DNA from: Actinomadura nitritigenes
GTDB taxonomy: Bacteria > Actinomycetota > Actinomycetes > Streptosporangiales > Streptosporangiaceae
NCBI RefSeq assembly: GCF_017573545.1
Contig: NZ_JAGEOK010000016.1
Location: forward strand, 62,001-126,000
Length of the DNA: 64,000 nt
Reading direction: 5' to 3'
Of the stretch, positions 16,675-24,550 are shown piece after piece. Positions within the stretch are counted from its first letter, which is position 1. Each line of letters begins with the position of its first letter. A model generated the notes under the pieces. The model searched no databases. It saw nothing but the letters and a program-made list of their open reading frames with translations, and was not told the origin of the DNA. The position numbers and the translations under genes are program-made.

Positions 16675-17481
16675 TCAGGACGCCGGGGTGGGGCGCGGCC
16701 ACAGGTCGCGGGACGCCATGACGTGGCGGAGGGCGACCAGGTCGTCGGTCATGATGCCGTCGATGCCGATGTCGAGGAGCCGGTTCATCGCGGCGGGGTC
16801 GTTGACCGTCCAGGCGTGCACCTTCAGGCCCAGCCGGTGCGCCTCGGCGATGAACGACTCGGTGACGAACGGGACGGGCCCGAGGCCGTAGGGGACCTGG
16901 GCGCAGGCGATGCCGGTCGCGGCCAGCCGGACGAGCTTGGCGGTCGGCCCCCCGTAGGACCTGGCGCGCAGCGCCATCAGCCCGCGCGGCCCGAGCGCCA
17001 TGCACACGTTCTCGGCGTCGAACAGCGGCAGGCGCGCCCGCATCTGCGCGAGCCGGCGGGTGGAGAACGAGGTGATGCAGACCCGGTCCCACGCGCCGGT
17101 GCGGTGCAGGACCTCGGCGAGCGGGCCGATGACCGGCGCGTCCTTGAGGTCGATGTTGACGCGCGCGTCCGGCCAGGCGGTCAGGACGTCCTCGAGGCGG
17201 GGGATGGGCTCGGTGCCGCGGATGCGGGCCTTGGCGACCTCGGCGTAGGGCAGCCGCGCGATCGCTCCCGTCCGGTCGGTCACCCGGTCGAGGGTGCGGT
17301 CGTGGAAGGCGACGACGACACCGTCCGCGGTGGCGTGGGCGTCGGTCTCCAGGTAGCGGTAGCCGAGGTCGATCGCGCGCTGGAAGGCGGCCATCGAGTT
17401 CTCCGGCCGGCCGCTCGCGCCGCCGCGGTGGGCGAACGGTATCGGGCCCGGGTGGTCGAGGAAGGGGTACGAGCGGGGCAC
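16675..17481 (-). CDS. glycerophosphodiester phosphodiesterase
   Basis: A 268-residue GDPD-family TIM barrel hydrolysing glycerophosphodiesters to glycerol-3-phosphate and an alcohol. Catalytic and metal-binding features are in place: HRG at 18-20 with RPENS, ETDAHATADGV near 45, HDRTLDRVT near 60, VNIDLKD near 110, and the C-terminal HAWTVND and GIDGIMTDDL. No signal peptide is seen, so it acts in the cytosol. It is convergent with the antitoxin-like gene. Upstream, TTAC-TAT-GTAA (17520-17530) is a short perfect palindrome lying between this gene and the EF-hand gene. Confidence 0.93.
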   Translation of the reverse strand: MPRSYPFLDHPGPIPFAHRGGASGRPENSMAAFQRAIDLGYRYLETDAHATADGVVVAFHDRTLDRVTDRTGAIARLPYAEVAKARIRGTEPIPRLEDVLTAWPDARVNIDLKDAPVIGPLAEVLHRTGAWDRVCITSFSTRRLAQMRARLPLFDAENVCMALGPRGLMALRARSYGGPTAKLVRLAATGIACAQVPYGLGPVPFVTESFIAEAHRLGLKVHAWTVNDPAAMNRLLDIGIDGIMTDDLVALRHVMASRDLWPRPTPAS

Positions 17482-17597
17482 CCGTCCGATTATGGCCGAC
17501 GCCCGGACCCGACCTTACCTTACTATGTAAAGGCGCCGGGCGGTGGCCGTGGCTGCTAACGTCGCCTCCCCAGGCGATCAGCAGGAGGAGCAACCCC

Positions 17598-17813
17598 ATG
17601 GCCGACGTGAACGAGTACCGCGCGACGTTCGAGCTGGTGGACGTGGACGGCGACGGGTACATCTCCACGGCCGAGCTGAAGAACCTGATGTCCAGGCTCG
17701 GGCAGGGCATCACCGAGACGCGCGCCGTGGAGGTCGTCGTGGCGGCCGACGCCAACCACGACGGGAAGATCTCGCTGGAGGAGTTCGCGGCGCTGATGGA
17801 GCGGACCGCGTAA
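17598..17813 (+). CDS. two-EF-hand calcium-binding protein
   Basis: A 71-residue calmodulin-like protein made of two complete EF-hands. Loop 1 is D15-VDGDGYISTA-E26 and loop 2 is D51-ANHDGKISLE-E62. Each keeps Asp/Asn ligands at positions 1, 3 and 5, Gly at 6 and Glu at 12, so both should bind calcium. There is no signal peptide or membrane segment. The size and layout match the small bacterial calmodulin-like proteins of actinomycetes. AGGAGGAG lies before the ATG. Targets are unknown. Confidence 0.92.
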   Translation: MADVNEYRATFELVDVDGDGYISTAELKNLMSRLGQGITETRAVEVVVAADANHDGKISLEEFAALMERTA

Positions 17814-17823
17814 CCACCGGGAT

Positions 17824-17867
17824 CGACGGCCCGGTCGCGCCCCCATGGGGCTGCGGCCGGGCCGTCG
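17824..17867. terminator. hairpin after the EF-hand gene
   Basis: Perfect 11-bp arms (CGACGGCCCGG and its complement), with a smaller GCCCC/GGGGC stem inside the loop, between the convergent EF-hand and TetR genes. Confidence 0.8.
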
Positions 17868-17894
17868 TCATGCGGGCACGGGGCCGGGGGCGCG

Positions 17895-18488
17895 TCAGCC
17901 GGCCGGCGGGACGGCGCCGAGGGCGGCGGACCAGCCGCCCTCGAGGAGGTCGAAGGCGCGCTCGACGGCCTCGCGGGGGTCGGAGCGGCCGCGGGCGAGG
18001 GCCGAGGTCTCGAGCGCGAAGTGGGCGAGGGCGGCGCAGGCGGCGTCGTCCTCGGGGCGGCCGGCGTCCTCGGCGATGGCGCGGGCGAGCGCGGTCTCGT
18101 GGCGCATCCACATGCGGTGGCTGTAGTCGCGCAGGGCCTGGTGGCCCTCGACGAGCCTGGTGAAGTCCGCGGTGGCGCGGTCCGGGTCGATGAACTTGCG
18201 ACGCAGGATGTGCTCGCGCAGCGCGGCCGGCACCGAGGTGCCGGCGGGCCGGTCGCGGACGGCCGCGACGAGGGCGGCCTCGACGTCGGCGTCCAGGTCG
18301 AACACCAGGGCCTCTTTGCTGGGGAAGTGCTTGAACAGCGTGGTGGTGGAGACGTCGGCGGCCTCGGCGACGTCCTTGATGCCGACGTTGTCGTAGCCGT
18401 GCTCGAGGAACAGCCGCAGGGCGGCGTCGGCGAGCGCCTTGCGGGTGGCGGCCTTCTTGCGTTCCCGGCGGCCCATCGTCTCCGTCAT
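17895..18488 (-). CDS. TetR family regulator (divergent from DHA2 exporter)
   Basis: A 197-residue TetR-type repressor. The helix-turn-helix lies in residues about 28-58 (VGIKDVAEAADVSTTTLFKHFPSKEAL), preceded by a basic tail, with an all-helical ligand-binding domain behind it. It is divergent from a 14-helix exporter gene with 155 bases between, the classic drug-responsive pairing. An AAAAGT/ACTTTT inverted repeat in that space is the likely operator. The ligand is unknown. Confidence 0.9.
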   Translation of the reverse strand: MTETMGRRERKKAATRKALADAALRLFLEHGYDNVGIKDVAEAADVSTTTLFKHFPSKEALVFDLDADVEAALVAAVRDRPAGTSVPAALREHILRRKFIDPDRATADFTRLVEGHQALRDYSHRMWMRHETALARAIAEDAGRPEDDAACAALAHFALETSALARGRSDPREAVERAFDLLEGGWSAALGAVPPAG

Positions 18489-18523
18489 GCGGCCATCCTA
18501 GCCTTCTTCGGTTGCCTCGATTG

Positions 18524-18546
18524 AAAAGTTGACTCGTTGCACTTTT
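18524..18546. promoter_or_regulatory. candidate TetR operator
   Basis: AAAAGT (18524-18529) and ACTTTT (18541-18546) form an inverted repeat spaced by 11 bases in an AT-rich pocket. TTGACT (18529-18534) inside it resembles a -35 element for the exporter gene. Confidence 0.5.
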
Positions 18547-18643
18547 GTATCGAGTGTGCTTTCGTGGGTCCGCCGGGCATGGCGGCGACGCCCCGATGCG
18601 GCCCGGCGCTCCCCGATTCCCGCGACGAGTGAGGTGATCAGCC

Positions 18644-20215
18644 GTGTCCGCACCCGATCCGTCCCCGCCGGCGCGCGCCGTCCGGTGGGCCCTGCTGGGC
18701 GTGATGCTCGCGATGCTGCTGTCGATGCTGGACAACATGGTGGTCGGCACCGCGATGCCGACGATCGTCGGCGACCTGGGCGGCCTGGAGCACATCTCCT
18801 GGGTGGTCACCGCCTACACGCTGGCCACCGCGGCGTCCACGCCCGTCTGGGGCAAGTGCGGCGACCTGTTCGGCCGCAAGAGCGTCTACCTGCTGTCGGT
18901 CGCGGTGTTCGTGGCCGGGTCGGCGCTGTCGGGCGCCGCGCGGTCGATGGTCCAGCTGATCGTGTTCCGCGCCGTGCAGGGGCTCGGCGCCGGCGGCATC
19001 GGCGCCCTCGCGTTCGCGCTCATCGGAACGCTGGTGCCGCCCCGGGAGCGGGGCCGCTACCAGGGGATGACCGCGTCGGTGATGGCCGTCGGCACGATCG
19101 GCGGGCCGCTGGTCGGCGGGTTCGTCACGAGCCACGCCGGCTGGCGCTGGGCGTTCTACGTCAACCTGCCCCTCGGCGCGATCGCGCTGGTGTGGTGCTG
19201 GTTCCTGCTGCGGCTCCCGGCGGTCCGCGCCGAGGCCCGGGTCGACTGGGCGGGCATCACCCTGATGACGGCGGTGATCTCCGCGCTGGTGCTGGCGACG
19301 ACGTGGGCGGGGAGCGCCTACCCGTGGACGTCGTGGCGGGTTCTGGCGCTGTTCGCGGCGGCCGCGGCGGGCGTCGCGGCGTTCGTGGCGGTGGAGCGCC
19401 GGGTCGCCGAGCCCCTGCTGCCCCTGCGGATCTTCACCGGGCACCGCAACTTCCCGCTGATGTCGGTGCTGATGCTGGTGTCGGGGGTGACGCTCTTCGG
19501 ATGCTCGCTGTACCTGCCGCTGTTCCAGCAGGCCGTCCAGGGCGCGTCGGCGTCGGACTCCGGGCTGCTGCTCCTGCCGATGATGGCGCCCGTGGTGCTG
19601 GTCTCGCAGATCGGCGGCCGGGTGATGTCGGCGACCGGCCGGTACAAGGTCTTCCCGGTGCTCGGCACGGCGTGCATGACGGCGGGCCTGCTGCTGCTCT
19701 CGACCATGGACGCCTCGACGTCCCGCACGCTGACCGGCCGCTACATGGCGCTGGTGGGCGTGGGGACGGGCTTCCTGACGCAGATGGTCACCACGATCGC
19801 GCAGAACAGCGTCGAGATGCGCGACATGGGGGCCGCGTCGGCGGCGATCACCCTGTTCCGGACGATCGGCGGGTCGGTCGGGGTGGCGGTGTTCGGGTCG
19901 CTGTTCAACCGGGCCTTGGACGGGAGGCTCCGGGCCGGCGGGGCGGGCGCGGTGCACGCGGCGTCCCTGCGGGGTCCCGCCAGGGAGGCCTACCTGCACT
20001 CGTTCGCCACCGCCACGCACCAGATCTTCCTGGTGGGGGCGGTCGTGTGCGCCGTCTCGCTGGTCGCGGCGCTGCTGGTGAAGGAGGTCCCGCTGCGCGG
20101 CAAGGCCGGGCCCCCGTCGGGGAAGCCGGCCTCTGAGGACGGTGCCGGCTCCGGGCGGCCGGGCTCGGTCGGCGGGCCCGAGAAGGGCGAGGCGGCACCG
20201 ACGACCGCCTCGTAG
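18644..20215 (+). CDS. MFS multidrug exporter, DHA2 (EmrB/QacA) family
   Basis: A 523-residue transporter with about 14 membrane helices. It starts WALLGVMLAMLLSMLDNMVV, the DHA2 helix 1 with its conserved D-N motif. It contains WVVTAYTLATAASTPVWGKCGDLFGRK (helix 2/loop 2-3, cited only in part here) and the motif C segment GTIGGPLVGGFV in helix 5. It should export drugs by proton antiport. The cytosolic C-terminus (about 485-523) is Gly/Pro/Lys-rich. The neighbouring TetR gene is the likely repressor. Confidence 0.92.
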   Translation: MSAPDPSPPARAVRWALLGVMLAMLLSMLDNMVVGTAMPTIVGDLGGLEHISWVVTAYTLATAASTPVWGKCGDLFGRKSVYLLSVAVFVAGSALSGAARSMVQLIVFRAVQGLGAGGIGALAFALIGTLVPPRERGRYQGMTASVMAVGTIGGPLVGGFVTSHAGWRWAFYVNLPLGAIALVWCWFLLRLPAVRAEARVDWAGITLMTAVISALVLATTWAGSAYPWTSWRVLALFAAAAAGVAAFVAVERRVAEPLLPLRIFTGHRNFPLMSVLMLVSGVTLFGCSLYLPLFQQAVQGASASDSGLLLLPMMAPVVLVSQIGGRVMSATGRYKVFPVLGTACMTAGLLLLSTMDASTSRTLTGRYMALVGVGTGFLTQMVTTIAQNSVEMRDMGAASAAITLFRTIGGSVGVAVFGSLFNRALDGRLRAGGAGAVHAASLRGPAREAYLHSFATATHQIFLVGAVVCAVSLVAALLVKEVPLRGKAGPPSGKPASEDGAGSGRPGSVGGPEKGEAAPTTAS

Positions 20216-20245
20216 CCGGGGGGCAGATGGTGCGATGCCGATGCG

Positions 20246-20280
20246 GGCCGTCCCCGGCCGTGTGCGCGGCGGGGACGGCC
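20246..20280. terminator. hairpin between convergent exporter and methyltransferase genes
   Basis: Perfect 10-bp arms GGCCGTCCCC/GGGGACGGCC with a 15-base loop that can pair further (GCCG/CGGC). Confidence 0.7.
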
Positions 20281-20291
20281 GGAAGGCGGGG

Positions 20292-20951
20292 TCAGGTGAG
20301 ACGGCGCAGTTTGAGGGCGTTGTCGGTGCGGGTGACGGTCCGGCCGTCGGGGGCGGTCTGGACGCGCTCGTGCTCGCCGCTGTGGAGCACCTCCCAGGCG
20401 TCCTGCGGGAGGCGCAGCGACTCCAGCACCTCCTCGGGGGTGGGCAGGTGCATGTCGTGGTGGTGGTCGTGCCCGTCGGCGTGGCCATCGTCCTGCTGCT
20501 CCCACGGCGGCGGTCCGGCGTGACCGACGATCAGCAGGACCCCGCCGGGAACGACGGCAGCGGCGGCGGCCCGAAGGATCTCGTCGCGGGGCATATCGCG
20601 GGGGGAGTGCAGGAAGTGCGCGGACACCAGGTCGAACTCGCCCTTGGGGAAGGACACGGCGAGGTCGTGGTGCTGCCAGTCGATCCGGTCGCCGACTCCG
20701 GCGTCGGCGGCGTGCCGGGCGCCGCGCTCCAGGGCCACGCGGGAGATGTCGACCGCGGTGACGCGCCAGCCGCGGCGGGCCAGCCAGACGGCGTCGGCGC
20801 CCTCGCCCGCGCCGAGGTCGAGGGCGGTGCCGGGCGGCAGGTCCGCGGTCTCGCGGACCAGGACGGTGTTGGGATCGCCGCTCCAGATCCGCTCGCTCTC
20901 GGAGTAGCGGGCGTCCCAGAACTCCTCGGCGGTGGTGCCGTCGTCGCTCAT
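20292..20951 (-). CDS. class I SAM-dependent methyltransferase with His-rich loop
   Basis: A 219-residue methyltransferase. Motif I is LDLGAGEGADAV (44-55), followed by VTAVDIS, FDLVSAHFLH and PGGVLLIVGHAG. It resembles TehB/UbiE-type small-molecule methyltransferases. A histidine/aspartate-rich stretch at 154-168 (DDGHADGHDHHHDMH) suggests metal binding. The internal ATG 20951 has AAGGA six bases before it, so it can be made as a free protein. However, the upstream MFS gene has no stop codon before it, so the same codons are also the C-terminus of a 634-residue fusion. Substrate unknown. Confidence 0.88.
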   Translation of the reverse strand: MSDDGTTAEEFWDARYSESERIWSGDPNTVLVRETADLPPGTALDLGAGEGADAVWLARRGWRVTAVDISRVALERGARHAADAGVGDRIDWQHHDLAVSFPKGEFDLVSAHFLHSPRDMPRDEILRAAAAAVVPGGVLLIVGHAGPPPWEQQDDGHADGHDHHHDMHLPTPEEVLESLRLPQDAWEVLHSGEHERVQTAPDGRTVTRTDNALKLRRLT

Positions 20952-22196
20952 CATGCGTCCTTGGGATGTGTAGGTGGTGTTTTCCGGTGCCATGCTCGTT
21001 CCCGGGACCGTTCTCGGCGAACTCTTTTGCCGTTTCCGCAAAATCCGGGGTGCCATCAGCACGGGCGCGGCGAGGACGGCGGGGGCGGCGGCGACCGCGA
21101 AGCACGCGGGCAGCGGCAGCGCGTCCAGGCAGGCGCCGATGGCCCCCGTCCCGGCGGACGAGCCGAGGTTGACCGCGGTGTTGACCCAGGCGCTCGCGCG
21201 GACGCGGTCGCGTGGGGCGGCGTCGGCGTCGGCCATCAGGTAGGACGTGGTCAGCGACGGCCCGACGAACGCGCCGGCGGCGAACATCGCGGCGGCGAGC
21301 AGGGCGACGGTCGGGGCGAGCCCCGCGGCGGCGACGGCGGCGCCCAGCGCGCCGGCGAGGGCGGCCAGGCGCACGCGCGGGGGCGGGCGCCAGGCGACGG
21401 CGCCGTACCCGAGGCCGCCGAGCGCGCTGCCGGCGGACATCGCCGCCATCGCCCACGCGCCGCCGGTGGCGTGGTGGTGGTGCCGGGCGGACGCGACGGC
21501 CAGCAGTTCCATGCATCCGAGGGCGGCGCCGGTCGCGGCCGCCGCGGTCACGGGCGCGAACTGCAGCGCGCGGCCGCCGCGGAGCGGGCGGCGTCCGAGC
21601 GGGCGCGGGCGGACGGCGGGGGAGGTGACCAGCCCCAGCGTCCCGGCCGCGACGAGGGCGGCGCTCGCGGCGACGCCGATGGCCGGCCTCGCCACCGCGG
21701 CGGCGAGGCCGGCGAGGAGCGGGCCGGTGATGAACAGCAGTTCCTCGGCGACGGCGTCGAGGCTGTAGGCGCGCTGCCGGAGCGCCTCGCCGGCGGCCAG
21801 GTCGTTCCACAGCGCCCGCATCACGGGGCCGAGCGGGGGAGCGGTCGCGCCGGCCGCGGCGATCAGGGCCACGAGCAGGGCGACGGGGGCGCCGGGACGC
21901 CAGGTGGCGGCGGCGAGGCCGAGCAGCGCCAGGGCGTAGGCGCCCGACATCGGCGGCAGGGCCGCGCGGGGCCCGTGCCGGTCGATGAGGCGGGCGCGCA
22001 GCGGCGACAGCACCGAGATGGTCAGGCCCAGCGCCGCCATCAGCGCGCCGGCGGTGGTGTAGGAGCCGGTGGAGGCGGTCAGCGCGAAGGTGAGGGAGAG
22101 GAAGACCGTGCCGTAGGACAGGCGGCCGAGCAGCGCCGCGCCGAAGGTGCGGGCGGCGTGCGGGGCGCGCAGGACGGCCGTGTAGGAGGGGGCCAT
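20292..22196 (-). CDS. MFS transporter read in frame into a methyltransferase
   Basis: A 634-residue open frame. Residues 1 to about 400 are a 12-helix MFS transporter (LLGRLSYGTVFLSL, then ARLIDRHGPRAAL as the loop 2-3 motif, and AEELLFITGPLLAGL). A basic linker with RILRKRQKSSPRTV runs without any stop into the methyltransferase that occupies residues 416-634. Either the product is a true exporter-methyltransferase fusion, or the junction is a chance stopless seam and the methyltransferase mainly starts at its own ATG. The transporter resembles set-like drug/sugar efflux carriers. Its promoter and a mini-ORF lie 120-135 bases upstream. Confidence 0.75.
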   Translation of the reverse strand: MAPSYTAVLRAPHAARTFGAALLGRLSYGTVFLSLTFALTASTGSYTTAGALMAALGLTISVLSPLRARLIDRHGPRAALPPMSGAYALALLGLAAATWRPGAPVALLVALIAAAGATAPPLGPVMRALWNDLAAGEALRQRAYSLDAVAEELLFITGPLLAGLAAAVARPAIGVAASAALVAAGTLGLVTSPAVRPRPLGRRPLRGGRALQFAPVTAAAATGAALGCMELLAVASARHHHHATGGAWAMAAMSAGSALGGLGYGAVAWRPPPRVRLAALAGALGAAVAAAGLAPTVALLAAAMFAAGAFVGPSLTTSYLMADADAAPRDRVRASAWVNTAVNLGSSAGTGAIGACLDALPLPACFAVAAAPAVLAAPVLMAPRILRKRQKSSPRTVPGTSMAPENTTYTSQGRMMSDDGTTAEEFWDARYSESERIWSGDPNTVLVRETADLPPGTALDLGAGEGADAVWLARRGWRVTAVDISRVALERGARHAADAGVGDRIDWQHHDLAVSFPKGEFDLVSAHFLHSPRDMPRDEILRAAAAAVVPGGVLLIVGHAGPPPWEQQDDGHADGHDHHHDMHLPTPEEVLESLRLPQDAWEVLHSGEHERVQTAPDGRTVTRTDNALKLRRLT

Positions 22197-22266
22197 GTGC
22201 GTGTTCCTCGAAAAGGGGTCCGCGGGGTGCGCGGAGAGGACGTGCGTGGACGCCGGAGAGCGCGGG

Positions 22267-22331
22267 CCGCCCTGGAGAGGGGCGGTCAGCGCGGCGCTCT
22301 ACGCACGGAGGAACAGCACGGCGTGATCATA
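22267..22331 (-). promoter_or_regulatory. promoter, leaderless mini-ORF and hairpin ahead of MFS gene
   Basis: On the minus strand TATGAT (22331-22326) is a strong -10. The first bases of the expected RNA, at 22319, are GTG CTG TTC CTC CGT GCG TAG, a six-codon open frame ending at 22299. A hairpin CCGCCC-CTCTCCA-GGGCGG follows (22285-22267). This is the layout of a leader-peptide attenuator; no clear -35 is seen. Confidence 0.5.
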
Positions 22332-22346
22332 ACCCGGTGGTGCGGG

Positions 22347-22898
22347 TCAGGACGACCATTCGCGGCGGCGGGCCTCGGCGAGCGCGATGGCGGTGGCGAC
22401 GGCGACGTTGAGGGAGCCGACCCGTCCGATCTGGGGGATGTAGGCGACGGCGTCGGCGGCGGCCAGCAGGGCGGGGGAGCAGCCGTGGTCCTCGCCGCCG
22501 ACGGCCAGGCAGACGTCGCCGTCCAGGGGGGCCTCGTGCAGCGGGACGGCGTCGCCGGTCAGCTCGATCGCGACCAGCCGCATGCCCTCCTCGCGGATGG
22601 CGGCGGCGGCCTTGGCGGGCGTGCCGGCGTGCTCCCAGGGGACGAGGCGTTCGGTGCCGAGTGCGGTCTTGGCGACGTTGCGCTGGTCGGGGGGAGTGGC
22701 GTTGCCGGCGAGCCAGAGCCGTTCGACGCCGAACACGGCGGCGCTGCGGATGATCGAGCCCATGTTGAACGGCTGGGTGACCGACTCCACCAGCAGGCCG
22801 AGGCGGCCTTCGGTGCGGCGCCGCCAGTCGCGGTTGAGGCGCTTGACGTCGGTGGGACGCAGCTGCCGGCGGCCGGGCGCGGAGTCGGTGGTGCTCAT
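22347..22898 (-). CDS. TrmH/SpoU family RNA 2'-O-methyltransferase
   Basis: A 183-residue SPOUT methyltransferase. It carries the three knot motifs: QPFNMGSIIRSAAVFGVERLW (motif 1 region; only key residues N and R-AA-FG matter), VGGEDHGCSP (motif 2) and RVGSLNVAVATAIALAEARR (motif 3, SLNVxxA). These enzymes methylate ribose in tRNA or rRNA as knotted dimers. At this size it lacks the extra N-terminal domain of TsnR-type proteins. Its ATG overlaps the stop of the upstream RsmC-like gene by four bases, so both are translated together. Confidence 0.9.
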   Translation of the reverse strand: MSTTDSAPGRRQLRPTDVKRLNRDWRRRTEGRLGLLVESVTQPFNMGSIIRSAAVFGVERLWLAGNATPPDQRNVAKTALGTERLVPWEHAGTPAKAAAAIREEGMRLVAIELTGDAVPLHEAPLDGDVCLAVGGEDHGCSPALLAAADAVAYIPQIGRVGSLNVAVATAIALAEARRREWSS

Positions 22899-23509
22899 CG
22901 GGTGTGGCCTTCCGTGCGGGACGAGACGCGCAGGACGCGGTAGGCGGAGCGGGAGGCGATCCGTTCGGTGGGGAAGCCCTGGTCGTTCAGCCAGCGCTGC
23001 AGGGAGTCGGAGCCGAGGTGCTTCTGCACGACCAGGTGGGCGAGGCCGCCGGGGGACAGGCGGGGCAGCCAGGCGAGCAGGAGGTCGTGCAGGGCGGCCT
23101 TGCCGATCCGGATCGGGGGGTTGGACCAGATCGCCGCGAAGCGCAGGCCGGGGTCGATCTCGTCCGCCAACATGAACCTTACATTGTCAAGGCCGGCGGT
23201 GGTGGCATTCAAATCGGCGAGCTCCAGCGCTCGCCGATTAACGTCAACGCCCCATACGCTCGCCTGCGGCGAGCGGCTTGCCAGGGTGAGCGCGATGGGG
23301 CCGTAGCCGCAGCCGAGGTCGAGCAGGTCGCCGGTCTGCGGCGGTGCGGGGACGGTCTCCAGCAGGACGCGGGTGCCGGCGTCGACACGGTCGGGGGAGA
23401 ACACGCCGCTGTCGGTCTCGAGCCGCAGGTGCAGGTCCGGCAGGACCAGGTCCACGGTGCGGCGGCGGCTCGCGGCCCCGGGCCGCGCGGCGAAGTAGTG
23501 TTCCCCCAC
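22895..23509 (-). CDS. RsmC/RsmJ-like class I methyltransferase
   Basis: A 204-residue methyltransferase of the 'MTS' small-domain type. It shows SGVFSPDRVDAGTRVLL before motif I (LLDLGCGYGPIAL) and the RNA/DNA N-methylase motif IV as NPPIRIGK. That NPPxRxGK form is typical of the C-terminal half of RsmC, the 16S rRNA G1207 methyltransferase, so a ribosomal guanine is the likely target. The start is GTG. It is coupled to the TrmH-like gene, making a two-gene RNA-modification operon. Confidence 0.88.
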   Translation of the reverse strand: MGEHYFAARPGAASRRRTVDLVLPDLHLRLETDSGVFSPDRVDAGTRVLLETVPAPPQTGDLLDLGCGYGPIALTLASRSPQASVWGVDVNRRALELADLNATTAGLDNVRFMLADEIDPGLRFAAIWSNPPIRIGKAALHDLLLAWLPRLSPGGLAHLVVQKHLGSDSLQRWLNDQGFPTERIASRSAYRVLRVSSRTEGHTR

Positions 23510-23602
23510 GTCGGCCGACCGTATCAGCGTTCGGGACGTCCCCGCGCCGCCGCGGCCCCGCCCGGGGCGAGGATCAGCCGTTCAAGATCGGCGGGCCGGA
23601 GG

Positions 23603-24550
23603 TCACGGCATGCGGGAGAACCAGGCGAGGGACGCCCCGCCGGCCGCGAGCGCGAACAGCAGGGCGATGCCGGTGTAGCGGGCGGCGACGTCGCGGTGCT
23701 CGGTCTTGAAGCCGAGGGAGGTGCCGATGTTGGCGTACACGTCGCGGAGCTGGCCGGCGTCGGCGGCCTCGTAGGCCTTGCCCTGGGTGCTGGTGGCGAG
23801 GGTCTTCAGCGCCTCCTTGTTGACCGAGACGCTGGTGGTCTCCCCCTCGATGTCGACGGTGCCGTAGGGGGTGCCGAACGCGATGGTGGACACCGGGACG
23901 TGCGCGGTGCGGCTGGCGTCGATGGCCTCCTGCACGGACCGTCCGGTGGTGTTGTCCCCATCGGACAGCAGCACGATGTGGGCGGGCGGCGGGTCGTGCG
24001 CGGCCTGGGAGTCGAAGGTGCGGATCGCCTGCAGCGAGGTGAACACCGCCTCGCCGATCGCGGTGCGCTTGGCGAGGCTGAGCTGGTCGAGGGAGGCGAT
24101 CGCGGTGTCGCGGTCGGCGGACGGCGCGGCGATGAGGTTGGCGTTGCCGGCGAAGGACACGACGCCGACGTTGAAGCGGGACGGCAGCTCGCGGATGAAC
24201 TTCTTGGCGGCGGCCTTGGCGGCCTCCATCCGGTTCGGCGCGACGTCCTGGGCCATCATCGACAGCGACACGTCGACCGCGACCATGATGGTGGCGCGGT
24301 CGCGGGGCACCTTGACGGAGCTGGCGGGGCGGGCGAACCCGATCATCATCAGCACGATCATGATCAGGAACAGGCCGGCGGCGACGTGCCGGCGCCAGCC
24401 CGGCCGTTTGGGCGCGACCTGGGAGAGCAGCGCGAGGTTGGTGAAGCGGACCGCGTAGTTGCGGCGCCGCATCTGCAGCACGATGTACAGGCCGACGAGG
24501 ATCGGTGCGAGGGCCAGCAGCCACAGGCGTTCGGGCGACAGGAAGGTCAT
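23603..24550 (-). CDS. VWA-domain membrane protein (BatA-like)
   Basis: A 315-residue membrane protein. Helix 1 (about 8-25) and helix 2 (about 55-73) flank a short cytosolic basic segment. A von Willebrand A domain with an intact MIDAS metal site D93-V-S95-L-S97 fills residues about 87-280, and a final helix lies near 290-310. It is the third gene of a MoxR-DUF58-VWA operon with two ATGA overlaps. By analogy with Bat/Aba systems the complex acts in envelope stress or protein maturation; the actual client is unknown. Confidence 0.9.
   Translation of the reverse strand: MTFLSPERLWLLALAPILVGLYIVLQMRRRNYAVRFTNLALLSQVAPKRPGWRRHVAAGLFLIMIVLMMIGFARPASSVKVPRDRATIMVAVDVSLSMMAQDVAPNRMEAAKAAAKKFIRELPSRFNVGVVSFAGNANLIAAPSADRDTAIASLDQLSLAKRTAIGEAVFTSLQAIRTFDSQAAHDPPPAHIVLLSDGDNTTGRSVQEAIDASRTAHVPVSTIAFGTPYGTVDIEGETTSVSVNKEALKTLATSTQGKAYEAADAGQLRDVYANIGTSLGFKTEHRDVAARYTGIALLFALAAGGASLAWFSRMP

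Noticed and set aside
17520..17530. Operator TTAC-TAT-GTAA between GDPD and the EF-hand gene
   Set aside because: Arms are only four bases, and no regulator gene is adjacent; kept as a remark, not a feature.
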